DNA of 64,000 bases from Betaproteobacteria bacterium (GTDB taxonomy: Bacteria > Pseudomonadota > Gammaproteobacteria > Burkholderiales > SG8-41), in NCBI GenBank assembly GCA_029863175.1, contig JAOTVX010000014.1, positions 7,316 through 71,315 of the forward strand. Reading direction: 5' to 3'. The notes under the pieces are model-generated. The model saw only the letters and a list, made by a program, of their open reading frames with translations, was not told where the DNA came from and searched no databases. The position numbers and the translations under genes were made by a program. This document shows positions 8,633-16,724 of this stretch, piece by piece; positions within the stretch are counted from its first letter, which is position 1, and each line of letters starts with the position of its first letter.

Positions 8633-9667
8633 ATGGTGAATGCAAGCTTTCTGACCGGCGGCGATGTTGCTCCCATCCGCAAGACCGGCCGGGGAATGTT
8701 CGGAGACATCGCTTTGCTATTCCAGCGAGCGGATTTTTCTTTCTTCAATCTGGAGCTCCCGTTATCCAATCGGGGCGAGGCGGTGCGTGGAAAAGCGATA
8801 TGTCATCGCGGCATGCCGGTGAACATCGACGGCATCGCCGAAGTCGGCGTGTCATGCGTAAACCTTGCAAATAATCACCTGCTCGACTATGGCGTCGATG
8901 CGATGTTCGACACCATCGATCTGGTCGACCGACAAGCGATCGGTCATTTCGGCGCCGGCCGAAATCTCGATGAGGCGCGGAAAGGCTACATCGTCGAGAA
9001 AAACGGGCTGCGGATCGGTTTCCTCGGCTATACCACCACGTTGCCGACGGGCTTTGCGGCCACTTCCGACCGCCCGGGTGTCAATCCGCTCCAGGTCTAT
9101 ACGGCTTATCAACCAAAGGGCAGCCTGCTCGAATATCCGGGAACTGCGCCCCATATTGTCAGCTGGACTGATCCCGTTCACCTGCAAGGATTGCGGAACG
9201 ATGTTGAAACCTTCAGAAAGCAGGTGAACGTCCTGTTCATCTATGTGCATTGGGGTACCAGCATGTCGCCTCACGTTCACGACTTCCAGCGTGAGATCGG
9301 AAAAGCGGCGATCGACGCCGGCGCCCACGCAGTGTTTGGCGGGCACCAGCATGTCATATCAGCGATCGAGTTCTATCGTGGTTGTCCCCTCGTGTATGGC
9401 TCTGGGAATCTGCTGTTTGACACGTGGACTTCGTTCTTTACCGACGAAACGCTGAAGACGTTTCTGTTTGGCGCGACCATCGGATCAGACGGATTGAGGG
9501 ATTGCTATTTGTTGCCGGCGAAGACCGGGGTCGACGCGCCTCCCCGACTGCTTTCCGGCCGCGACCCGCTGTGGCAGGCGATTTATGAGGACCTGCAAAG
9601 GCACGGTCGCGCTTTCGGAACACAGCTCACGGCGCGCGAAGACGCGATCGAAGTGCGCCGTAACTAG
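8633..9667 (+). CDS. CapA-family metallophosphatase-like protein
   Basis: Member of the CapA/PGA_cap group, calcineurin-like metal-dependent proteins first known from poly-gamma-glutamate capsule synthesis. Motifs follow the family order: GGDVAP near residue 9, FFNLELPL near 37, SCVNLANNHLLDYG near 76, FIYVHWG near 202 and FGGHQHV near 237. No signal peptide is visible, so it may act in the cytoplasm. Length is 344 residues. No capsule ligase genes are adjacent. The 63 bases upstream contain a fragment of the dispersed 'GCGGATAAACGCGGA' repeat. It may belong transcriptionally to the preceding cluster, but the gap and repeat argue for separate expression. Confidence 0.85.
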   Translation: MVNASFLTGGDVAPIRKTGRGMFGDIALLFQRADFSFFNLELPLSNRGEAVRGKAICHRGMPVNIDGIAEVGVSCVNLANNHLLDYGVDAMFDTIDLVDRQAIGHFGAGRNLDEARKGYIVEKNGLRIGFLGYTTTLPTGFAATSDRPGVNPLQVYTAYQPKGSLLEYPGTAPHIVSWTDPVHLQGLRNDVETFRKQVNVLFIYVHWGTSMSPHVHDFQREIGKAAIDAGAHAVFGGHQHVISAIEFYRGCPLVYGSGNLLFDTWTSFFTDETLKTFLFGATIGSDGLRDCYLLPAKTGVDAPPRLLSGRDPLWQAIYEDLQRHGRAFGTQLTAREDAIEVRRN

Positions 9668-9714
9668 ATTTCCGGAAACGACTCGACGTAAACAGGGCCT
9701 GTCCCCAATTGTTT

Positions 9715-11043
9715 CTATTCACCCGCAGGGTCAGCAGGGTCCGCGACGAGGTCCCTGGCGCTCAGATGCTCGACCGAGGCGCCCGCGGCCGCTTCGAGCC
9801 GGGCAAGCGCCCGCTCGACCTGCCGTGGCACCGGCAGCTCGGCACCCGAGAAGTAGCCCTTCTCGCCCGCCGCGCGCACGACGTCGAGCAGGTGTCTCAC
9901 CGAGATCGTCGATACGTCGCGCGCCGGCGAATACGCCGGAGGATCGCCGGCGTTGACGCTGACGAGGGCGTTACGCTCCAGGGTGTCGAGCACGTTCTGC
10001 ACCGCGTTCAACGGCGTGTTGAGCAGGCGCGAGAGCTCCACTGCGGCGAGCGGCGGCTTGCCGTAAACGAAACGGCCGGCGATCAGGCTCATCGTCCCCA
10101 GCGCGAGGCGCTCCCGCATCCGGTTGCTCAATTGCGGCTCCCCGCCGAGGGCGACCAGGTATTCAGGGTGCTCGTAGTAGAACGCGACGCTCGCGCCGAA
10201 GAGCAGAATCAGCCAGCTCAGATAGAGCCAGATCATGAAGAGAATCAGGATCGCAAGGCTCGAATAGATGGCGGTGTACTTGCCCGATAACGCGACGAAC
10301 TCGGCAAAGGCCCAGCCGGCCGTCTGCCACAGGATGCCGCCGACGAAGCCGCCCACCAGGGCCGGTCCCAGACGGACTTTGGCGTTGGGGATGAAGATGT
10401 AGGCAAACGTGAACGCTCCGATCACCAGCACATAGGGCACGAGCCGTCCCGCCGCGTAAACCACCTGGCCGAACGGCTCGATCGCCACCACGCCGCGCAC
10501 CACCTCGGCGCTCATCACGCTCGCGGTGATGCCCAAGGCCGCGAACACCAGGATCGGCCCCACCAGGAGCATGGTGAGATAGCGGCTGAAGCGCTCCCCG
10601 AAGCGCCGCGGCTGCGCGATGTGCCAGATGAAATTGAACGCCTCCTCGATCTTCTGCACGAGCGATACCGCCGTGTAGATCAGAAGCGCGAGACCAACCG
10701 AACCCAGCACACCGACGTTCATGTTCGCGATGAACTGTATGATGCGCTCGGTGATCTCCACCCCCTTCTCGCCGAGCGGCTCGAGAAACGTCAGCAGCAG
10801 CGGCTCAATCTGGTTGTAGACGCCGAAGCCCTTGAGAACTGAGAAGCTCAGAGCGAGCAGCGGCACGATCGACAGGAGCGTCGTGTAGACCAGGCTCATC
10901 GCCCGCAGCGTGAGTTGACCCTCGCTCAGATCGCGCACGAGCACCACCAACATGCGGACCACGCGCATCAGCCACGCCTTCGAAGCCGGCATCGACTCAT
11001 TGGAGCGCCATACCGCGTCCGTGATTCTTGTTCCAAGCGCCAT
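9715..11043 (-). CDS. YihY/BrkB family inner-membrane protein
   Basis: Polytopic inner-membrane protein of the YihY/BrkB (UPF0761) family. About six hydrophobic segments can be seen, preceded by the conserved LTLRAMSLVYTTLLSIVPLL motif that marks this family. The C-terminal 130 residues are soluble and resemble a winged-helix-like extension (LSRLLNTPLNAVQNVLDTLE), which is typical of the long proteobacterial versions. I place the start at ATG 11043, where family similarity begins; an upstream in-frame extension to 11172 reads through repeat DNA and is unlikely. Suggested family roles (transport, tolerance) are not settled. It converges on the CapA-like gene, with 47 bases between. Confidence 0.9.
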   Translation of the reverse strand: MALGTRITDAVWRSNESMPASKAWLMRVVRMLVVLVRDLSEGQLTLRAMSLVYTTLLSIVPLLALSFSVLKGFGVYNQIEPLLLTFLEPLGEKGVEITERIIQFIANMNVGVLGSVGLALLIYTAVSLVQKIEEAFNFIWHIAQPRRFGERFSRYLTMLLVGPILVFAALGITASVMSAEVVRGVVAIEPFGQVVYAAGRLVPYVLVIGAFTFAYIFIPNAKVRLGPALVGGFVGGILWQTAGWAFAEFVALSGKYTAIYSSLAILILFMIWLYLSWLILLFGASVAFYYEHPEYLVALGGEPQLSNRMRERLALGTMSLIAGRFVYGKPPLAAVELSRLLNTPLNAVQNVLDTLERNALVSVNAGDPPAYSPARDVSTISVRHLLDVVRAAGEKGYFSGAELPVPRQVERALARLEAAAGASVEHLSARDLVADPADPAGE

Positions 11044-11190
11044 CGTTTCCGCCACTAAGAAAGTGCAGACGCTGATTGAACCACGTTTTTGAAGTTCGGG
11101 TAACGGAAGTGGGGTTTGCCCCCTCACCCTCGTTCCCCGCGGTTGCCCGGGCCGGGAACGCGGGTACACCAACGAGAAAGGGGCCGAGAA

Positions 11191-11249
11191 AAGGGGCCAG
11201 GCTCGAATCTTCGCGATTTTCCGCTAGCGAATGGCGAGTCTGACCCCTG
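11191..11249. repeat. REP-like inverted repeat, GGGGCCAGGCTCGAAT family
   Basis: Left arm AAGGGGCCAGGCTCGAATC (11191-11209) is roughly complementary to GCGAGTCTGACCCCTGA (11233-11249). The left arm is the same sequence found at 48236-48252 and, inverted, at 34175-34200, 44704-44724 and 47690-47712. It lies upstream of the BrkB-like gene and just past the end of the flavoprotein gene. Confidence 0.75.
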
Positions 11250-11252
11250 AAG

Positions 11253-12464
11253 TTACACCGCCGTGCCTGCGGCATGACCGGACGACCACGCCCACTGGAA
11301 ATTGTAGCCGCCGAGCCAGCCGGTGACATCGACCACCTCGCCGATAAAGTACAGGCCAGGCACGCTACGCGATTCCAGGGTCTGTTGCGAGAGCGCGTCT
11401 GTATCCACGCCGCCCAACGTCACTTCGGCCTTGGCATAGCCCAGCGTGCCCGAGGGCAGGATGCGCCAGCCTTTGAGCGTCTGCGCGACCGTCTCGAGAA
11501 CGGCGTTCGAGAGCTGCGCCAGCGGCTGCGTCCAGCCATGCGCCTCCGCGAAGCTTTGCGCGAAGCGGCGCGGCAGGAACTCCGCGAGCAGCGCGCCGAG
11601 CACCTGGTGATCGCGGCGATGCTTCGCCAGCCAGGCGCCCGCGTCGCGCCCGGGCAGCAAATCGAGCACCACCGGGCCGCGCCCGCCCCCGAGCTGCCAG
11701 TACGACGACACCTGCAGGATCGCCGGCCCCGACAGGCCGCGATGCGTGATCAGCGCCGCCTCGTGAAACGGCGGCCACTCCGAGCCGCGCGGCGCTTCAG
11801 CGCAGGAAGCGATCGCATCGAACGACGCCCCGGACAGATCCCCGAACTGTGCCAACCACTCCGGCGGCGCCGCGAGCGGCACCAGCGCGGGTTTCGGCGT
11901 CACCACTGGCAGGCCGAATTGTTCGGCGATGCGGTAGCCGAGCGGCGTCGCACCGATCTTCGGGATCGACAGGCCGCCCGTCGCCACCACCATCGCGCGG
12001 GCGCGGAAGCTCCCCTGCGTCGTCGCGACCTCGAAACCCGGCGCGTCCCCGCCCTCGTACCGCGCCACGCGTTTCACCTTCACCGGCATCGCCCAGTGCG
12101 CGCCCGCCACATCGCACTCGCCCCTGAGCATGGTGATGATTTGCACCGCGCTATCGTCGCAGAACAACTGGCCGAGGGTCTTCTCGTGATAGCGGATGCC
12201 GTGGCGCTCGACCAGAGTCGTGAAGTCGTGCGGGGTGTAGCGCGCTAGCGCCGAGCGGCAAAAATGGGGATTGCGTGAGAGAAAGGCCTCCGGCCGGCTG
12301 TGCAGGTTAGTGAAGTTGCAGCGCCCGCCGCCCGAGATGCGGATCTTCTCGCCGAGTGGGGCGGCGTGCTCGACCAGCAGCACGCGCCGTCCGCGCCGGC
12401 CGGCAACCGCAGCGCACATCATGCCGGCGGCGCCGGCACCCAGGACAATGACGTCGAAATCCAT
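11253..12464 (-). CDS. HI0933/YhiN-type FAD-dependent oxidoreductase
   Basis: Flavoprotein of the HI0933-like (BaiN/RdsA) family, NAD(P)/FAD-dependent, cytoplasmic. The N-terminal dinucleotide-binding motif VLGAGAAGMMCAAVAGRRG is clear, followed by the family signature ISGGGRCNFTN near residue 43. The C-terminal FAD-binding signature reads GLYFIGEVVDVTGWLGGYN near residue 370. Length (403 residues) is standard. The physiological role of the family is poorly known; one relative takes part in bile-acid dehydroxylation in gut bacteria, so function should not be transferred. It is the downstream member of a minus-strand run with the methyltransferase-like gene at 12512, 47 bases away. Confidence 0.92.
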   Translation of the reverse strand: MDFDVIVLGAGAAGMMCAAVAGRRGRRVLLVEHAAPLGEKIRISGGGRCNFTNLHSRPEAFLSRNPHFCRSALARYTPHDFTTLVERHGIRYHEKTLGQLFCDDSAVQIITMLRGECDVAGAHWAMPVKVKRVARYEGGDAPGFEVATTQGSFRARAMVVATGGLSIPKIGATPLGYRIAEQFGLPVVTPKPALVPLAAPPEWLAQFGDLSGASFDAIASCAEAPRGSEWPPFHEAALITHRGLSGPAILQVSSYWQLGGGRGPVVLDLLPGRDAGAWLAKHRRDHQVLGALLAEFLPRRFAQSFAEAHGWTQPLAQLSNAVLETVAQTLKGWRILPSGTLGYAKAEVTLGGVDTDALSQQTLESRSVPGLYFIGEVVDVTGWLGGYNFQWAWSSGHAAGTAV

Positions 12465-12511
12465 GCGTGACCCGTGGGGATTGGCCGCGCATCATACCGC
12501 GATATCCGCAC

Positions 12512-13330
12512 TCACTGCTTCACCGCCAACACCCCATCGCCATTCAACTCCGCGACAAACCCGGCGTGCCGCAAACGTTTCGCGACTTCGTTAGGCACTT
12601 CGCGTCCGCTGGTGAGTTTGTTCGGCGCGCCGGTGTAATGAAACAGCTTGCCTTTGCGCTTGAGGACCCTGGCCAGGTGGTCATAAAAGACTTGTGAGTA
12701 AAGTTCTCCGGCGATACCGAAACGCGGCGGATCGTGCAAAACCGCATGGACCGACCCACTGGGCAGCATGGCAATCTGCTCGGCAATGTCGCCCTGGGTT
12801 AACGTCAATCTACCGCCAAGCTCAGGCGACCAGGGATTGAGGCTGCGCAGCCAAAACACGTCGGGATTCTTCTCGTAAGAAAGCACTTGTTTGGCCTGAC
12901 CCACCAAACACCAAGCGGCGAAATAGCCAAGGCCGCCACAGGTGTCCAAGATCACCTTGCCACGCGGTTGAATCAAGCCGACTTTGCGTTCGGCATCCGC
13001 ATAGGGCGAGACTTGCGCCGTGGGTAACATCTTGATGCCATCGATTTCGAACGTCGGCGGCCCCCACTTCGTCGGCACCAACTTGATCAGTGACGTTGTG
13101 AACCGCGCCACCGGCTGAAAGGTCTCGCTAACCCAGTGGTAAATGGTTCTGTCCTTACAGATTTCCAGATAGGGGAATCGGTTGCCTTGCCAGACCCATC
13201 CTGCAACGCCCGCCTCGACCGTCGTCGTCGAACGATCCAAGTCGAGCGAGCACTCAATCGTCGGCGCACCGGCGCGCGCAGCAGCGCGCAATGTTTCGTG
13301 AACTTTTACCGTTAATAGCGGCCCCGTCAC
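12512..13330 (-). CDS. SAM-dependent methyltransferase-like protein
   Basis: A Rossmann-fold methyltransferase core occupies the C-terminal half. Motif I is ILDTCGGLGYFAAW (about residues 125-138) and the motif IV-like catalytic segment is AVLHDPPRFG near residue 200. The N-terminal 110 residues look like a separate substrate-recognition region with no motif I recognise. This arrangement resembles predicted methyltransferases of the COG2521 type, better known from archaea, so its presence here is slightly unusual. The target molecule is unknown. The gene lies between the flavoprotein and a membrane-anchored hypothetical, all on the minus strand. Confidence 0.75.
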   Translation of the reverse strand: MTGPLLTVKVHETLRAAARAGAPTIECSLDLDRSTTTVEAGVAGWVWQGNRFPYLEICKDRTIYHWVSETFQPVARFTTSLIKLVPTKWGPPTFEIDGIKMLPTAQVSPYADAERKVGLIQPRGKVILDTCGGLGYFAAWCLVGQAKQVLSYEKNPDVFWLRSLNPWSPELGGRLTLTQGDIAEQIAMLPSGSVHAVLHDPPRFGIAGELYSQVFYDHLARVLKRKGKLFHYTGAPNKLTSGREVPNEVAKRLRHAGFVAELNGDGVLAVKQ

Positions 13331-13358
13331 CCGTCACCTCTTAAGCCGCCGTCAGCCG

Positions 13359-14795
13359 TCACGGTTTCTGCGCGGGCGGCCCGATCTGCACCGCCGCGGG
13401 TCCATCGACCGTCGGCGGCACCACACCACTCAGGTCGGGTTGGTAATGGGGCAGCATGAGCTGCGCGGACCTCACCTCGATGCTGCGGTCCCTGTAGTAA
13501 ACCAAGCCGCGCAATGCGCCGCCGACGGCCTGCAGGCGCGCAAGGTGAGGATAAGCCTTGATCAAGGCTTCGGCCTGCGCGTCGTAGGCCTTCAGCGCGA
13601 CACGCGCATTGAACTGCGGCATCGGGTTCGAGGCGCTAATCGGGTCGAAGCGCAGCAGGTCGTCGAGCTGCACCGTCCCGACCGGGACACAGCTGCGCCC
13701 GTCGGCCACGATGCGCTCGGCGAACTCGGGCGACAGCGTGAAGCGTACGGCGCCCGCAGCGGGGCTGCCCTTGAATTCTTCGGCCGCTAACAATTCGGAT
13801 TTCGCCAGGCCGAGCGATTCGAGCGTGCGCAAGCTCTGGTAGCCGGTCAGCACGCGCTCCTCCGCGCGACCCCGGCGCGTGAGCAGGTTGTAAAAGGTGT
13901 AGGTGATCTGTTCGTCCTGCGCCGCGCGCGTTCGGCGCGCACGGCGAATCGTGGTTTCGTCCGCCTCATTCGCGCGCGGCAGTTGCAGGCAGACGCGGGC
14001 GCTCTGCGCGCCGCGGCCGCTCAGCCAAGTATTGATCGCGCCGCGCAGACGCTCGGCGGTGAACTCGCCCGCGAGGCGGCTCGCGAGCAGGGGATCCATC
14101 GCGCCGCGCTGGCGCGGGCGGCCGCGCATCATGAGCACGTCGAATCCGCCTTCGATGCGCGCGAGCTCGAAGGCTACCGGCTCGGGCTCGAGCGTGCGGC
14201 GGAGCGTTTGCTCACCGAAGGCCTCGCGAAATTCGGGCGTCTGCGCCCATGCGGCGACACCGCCCAGCGTGGGGCGCGCGATCACCTCGTAGAGCGTGAC
14301 ATCACCCGCCTTTTCCTTGCGCTTGAACGAGAGTACCTCGGCGTCGTAATCCCTGCCCGCGATCTCGAAGCAGCCCTGTCGCGGCGAAGCGGCAAAGCCT
14401 TTCCATGTCAGCGCGTAGTCGATGGCGCCGTCCTCGAGCGGCTTGGCATCGAAGAATCCCTGCGCGGCGAGGAGCGCAATCTGGCGCGCGAGTTGCGGCT
14501 GCGGCTCGCGCCGCTCGTCGACGGTGATGGCAAAGCCTGCCGGCGTCCAGTCAAAGCGCACCCCCGGCGGGCCCATGCCGTCCGCCGGCTGCCGCAGGCG
14601 CAGCCGCGCACAGGCGCGCGAAGTCGGCCCGGCCTCGAGTTCGAGGTGTTGGTCGATCGCGCGCTTGAAGTTCTCAGCACGCGGTGAATCCAGCCGACCA
14701 GGAATCCAGCCCTGCCCGGCGGCGAACCACCAGGCGCCCGTGGCGATCGCGAGCGCGACGATTAGTTTGGCGAGTGCGACAGTGATTGAATTCAT
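13359..14795 (-). CDS. Membrane-anchored hypothetical protein
   Basis: I do not recognise this family. The product has one N-terminal hydrophobic helix (about residues 5-25: AKLIVALAIATGAWWF) and then a long charged, soluble region of about 450 residues, so it is probably anchored in the inner membrane facing the periplasm. Two halves with somewhat similar spacing of Cys residues and FDWTPAG/FTLSPEF-like stretches hint at an internal duplication, but this is weak. The ATG at 14795 is favoured over a GTG two codons upstream. A REP-like inverted repeat follows at 14844-14919, between this gene and the divergent pilin-like gene. Confidence 0.7.
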   Translation of the reverse strand: MNSITVALAKLIVALAIATGAWWFAAGQGWIPGRLDSPRAENFKRAIDQHLELEAGPTSRACARLRLRQPADGMGPPGVRFDWTPAGFAITVDERREPQPQLARQIALLAAQGFFDAKPLEDGAIDYALTWKGFAASPRQGCFEIAGRDYDAEVLSFKRKEKAGDVTLYEVIARPTLGGVAAWAQTPEFREAFGEQTLRRTLEPEPVAFELARIEGGFDVLMMRGRPRQRGAMDPLLASRLAGEFTAERLRGAINTWLSGRGAQSARVCLQLPRANEADETTIRRARRTRAAQDEQITYTFYNLLTRRGRAEERVLTGYQSLRTLESLGLAKSELLAAEEFKGSPAAGAVRFTLSPEFAERIVADGRSCVPVGTVQLDDLLRFDPISASNPMPQFNARVALKAYDAQAEALIKAYPHLARLQAVGGALRGLVYYRDRSIEVRSAQLMLPHYQPDLSGVVPPTVDGPAAVQIGPPAQKP

Positions 14796-14843
14796 GAGCA
14801 CTCAATCAAGAAGTGGTCATCGTTTGTCCGGCATCGTGGGTCA

Positions 14844-14919
14844 ATGGGTCAGTGTAAAGCTTACGTCCCTGTGACCCCGCTTCCCCACTGTGGGCAACAA
14901 AGCTACACTGACCCCGTTT
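14844..14919. repeat. MITE/REPIN-like inverted repeat, GGGTCAGTGTAA family
   Basis: Left arm ATGGGTCAGTGTAAAGCTT (14844-14862) and right arm AAGCTACACTGACCCCGTTT (14900-14919) are inverted copies. The same arm type recurs at 31862-31932 and 52470-52540, and as a half-site at 19705-19727 beside a RAYT transposase remnant, which supports a RAYT-mobilised origin. Confidence 0.8.
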
Positions 14920-14959
14920 TCCCAATATGATTCCCTAATCAACGGATCCCGGCCGGTAG

Positions 14960-15457
14960 ATGAAGACACCGCATCACGGATTCACCCTGATTGAGGTGAT
15001 GATCGTCATGGCGATCATCGCAATCCTGGCGTTGATGTTGGTACCCACCTATCAGGACAAGTTTATCCGGGATCAGATCGTGGAAGCCTTGCCCCTGGCC
15101 GACATCGCGAAAAAACGGGTCGAGGCTTCCTGGTCGGCCGTTCAGGCGTTCCCGCGCGACAACAAGTCGGCCGGTCTGCCGGCCGCCGACAAGATCGTCA
15201 GCAACTACATCCGCGCGACCTTGGTGCAGGACGGCGCGATTCACATCACCTTCGGCAACAGCGCGAACGGGCAGATCATGGGCAAGACGCTCAGCATACG
15301 CCCGGCCATCGTCCCCGACGCGCCAATCGTCCCTATTGCATGGGTGTGCGGAAACGCCGCGGGCCCCGGCAAAATGACGGTCAAGGAAAAAAACAGAACC
15401 AATATTCCCGTAAGCTATCTTCCGTTCAATTGCCGAGCCCGCGGCACAAGCAAATAG
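14960..15457 (+). CDS. Type IV pilin-like / pseudopilin protein
   Basis: Class III signal sequence with prepilin peptidase cleavage expected in HHG^FTLIEVMIVMAIIAIL. The Glu at position +5 and the long hydrophobic N-terminal helix are intact, so the product should be processed by PilD and assembled into, or associated with, a type IV pilus or type II secretion pseudopilus. The 165-residue length and a C-terminal Cys pair (WVCGN and FNCRA) that could close a disulfide loop fit major or minor pilins. No pilus assembly genes are near, so it is an orphan pilin of uncertain role. Confidence 0.88.
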   Translation: MKTPHHGFTLIEVMIVMAIIAILALMLVPTYQDKFIRDQIVEALPLADIAKKRVEASWSAVQAFPRDNKSAGLPAADKIVSNYIRATLVQDGAIHITFGNSANGQIMGKTLSIRPAIVPDAPIVPIAWVCGNAAGPGKMTVKEKNRTNIPVSYLPFNCRARGTSK

Positions 15458-15477
15458 GGCGTGACTGGTGACTCTTA

Positions 15478-15550
15478 GCTCGGGACGCGAGCACTTGGGA
15501 CCTCACTGATGTCGCGTGCGCCGACACCATTCAGCGCAGGGTTAGGCGTT
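15478..15550 (-). other. Weak attC-like sequence downstream of 15555 gene
   Basis: Reading the minus strand, GCCTAACCCTGCGCTGAA starts seven bases after the stop of the 15555-15944 gene and resembles the 5' part (R''/L'') of an integron attC site. A short inverted GTGTCGGCG/CGCGACAT pair follows. No convincing R' (GTTRRRY) end was found, so this is at most a decayed or chance match. Confidence 0.2.
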
Positions 15551-15554
15551 GCGG

Positions 15555-15944
15555 TCATTTACGCTTGGTGACCTGGCGCGTGGCAAGGTCAAGGGTGTAC
15601 CTGTCTCCCCGCTCGTTGGTGATCATAAGTGCTCCGCGCTCGATAGAAAGAGAGGTGATGAATACATCCTGAACATCTCGCTCCAACGTCGGGTTGATGC
15701 GAACTGCGTAGATACGCTCGCGCCAAAGCTCCTTGTGGCTGCTGGTGTCGGTCGCGACAACGAAACCCATATGCTCGTGCGGCGCTGAATACTTGACTGA
15801 GTTGGCGACGACCGGTTGGACAGGCTTGGGGGCGGCGCGCTTTGCCGGCGCGGGCGTGGCCGCCAGGAAGACCGCGACAAAAACAGCAAGAGCCCGGAAA
15901 ACTTGTGACGTGATGAAGTGGGGGTTAATTGAGGCTTGATTCAT
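15555..15944 (-). CDS. Small exported hypothetical protein
   Basis: Predicted 129-residue secreted or periplasmic protein with a signal peptide (hydrophobic FRALAVFVAVFLAATPAPA at about 14-32) and an Ala/Pro/Lys-rich segment before a beta-rich C-terminal part. I do not recognise a domain. The start at ATG 15944 is supported because it overlaps the stop of the upstream spermidine-synthase-like gene in the ATGA arrangement (15941-15944), implying translational coupling. A longer in-frame extension to 16103 would run backwards through that gene and is rejected. Confidence 0.65.
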   Translation of the reverse strand: MNQASINPHFITSQVFRALAVFVAVFLAATPAPAKRAAPKPVQPVVANSVKYSAPHEHMGFVVATDTSSHKELWRERIYAVRINPTLERDVQDVFITSLSIERGALMITNERGDRYTLDLATRQVTKRK

Positions 15945-16681
15945 GGGAGACGGGTAGATTTTCTCTTGTGGGCGAGGTAGACCGTGTTGGACGACTCCCC
16001 GCCCGAATAGGGGTTCGGAAAGGTCACAATATGAGACTCGGAAGACTGGAATACGGTATCGAGCAGACGAGTGAATTCTGCATCCGGCGGATCGTTGGAC
16101 CACAGCCCGAAGATTCCGCCGGGATGGAGCTTGTCAGCCAGGTTCCGAAGCCCCGGCGCCGTATAAAAAGCGCTGTTTCCCGGGTTAAGCCAATGGCTGG
16201 GTGAATGATCAATATCCAGCAACACAGCGTGAATCAGCTGGGTCGGGGCTGCGCGATCGAATCCGCCGCCTGATGATGATGCAACTTCAAAAAAGTCGGC
16301 ATGGACAAGAGTGCAACGGGGGTCCGACACCAATTTCTTCCCAAGCGGTACGAGGCCCCGACGGTGCCAGTTGATAACCGGTTCCATCACCTCAACGACC
16401 ATGAGCGACCTGACTGACGGGTCTTCCAGAGCCGCAACCGCTGTATAGCCCAGACCCAATCCGCCGACCACGATGTCCAGGCCGGTACCTTCAAGCTCGG
16501 CGAGCCCGAGTCTCGCAAGCTGAATCTCGGCCTTGGTAAACAGGCTGGACATCAGGAACTCGTCGCCGAGCTTCACCTCGTAGAGAATTTCCCCTTCGAG
16601 TTTGGGTTCCGCCCGGCGCCTGAGACTGATTTTACCCAGCAGGGTTTCCTGGTAGTCCAGCTCTTCAAATTCAAACGTCAT
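15941..16681 (-). CDS. Spermidine synthase-like methyltransferase-fold protein
   Basis: Rossmann-fold protein of the spermine/spermidine synthase (SpeE-like) group. The SAM-binding motif reads DIVVGGLGLGYTAVAALED (about 68-86), followed by VVEVMEPVINWHR (motif II, acidic residue at its start) and a motif IV-like LLDIDHSPSHWL. Length is 246 residues, shorter than true spermidine synthase, and the polyamine-site acidic residues are not obvious, so the substrate may differ. It is the first gene of a coupled two-gene unit with the small exported protein. Confidence 0.72.
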   Translation of the reverse strand: MTFEFEELDYQETLLGKISLRRRAEPKLEGEILYEVKLGDEFLMSSLFTKAEIQLARLGLAELEGTGLDIVVGGLGLGYTAVAALEDPSVRSLMVVEVMEPVINWHRRGLVPLGKKLVSDPRCTLVHADFFEVASSSGGGFDRAAPTQLIHAVLLDIDHSPSHWLNPGNSAFYTAPGLRNLADKLHPGGIFGLWSNDPPDAEFTRLLDTVFQSSESHIVTFPNPYSGGESSNTVYLAHKRKSTRLP

Positions 16682-16724
16682 CTGCCAGATTCTATAGATT
16701 GATGCACGCGCGCGACTCTCTCCG

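Noticed and set aside
11044..11172. N-terminal extension of the BrkB-like protein
   Set aside because: It translates dispersed repeat DNA and precedes the conserved family start.
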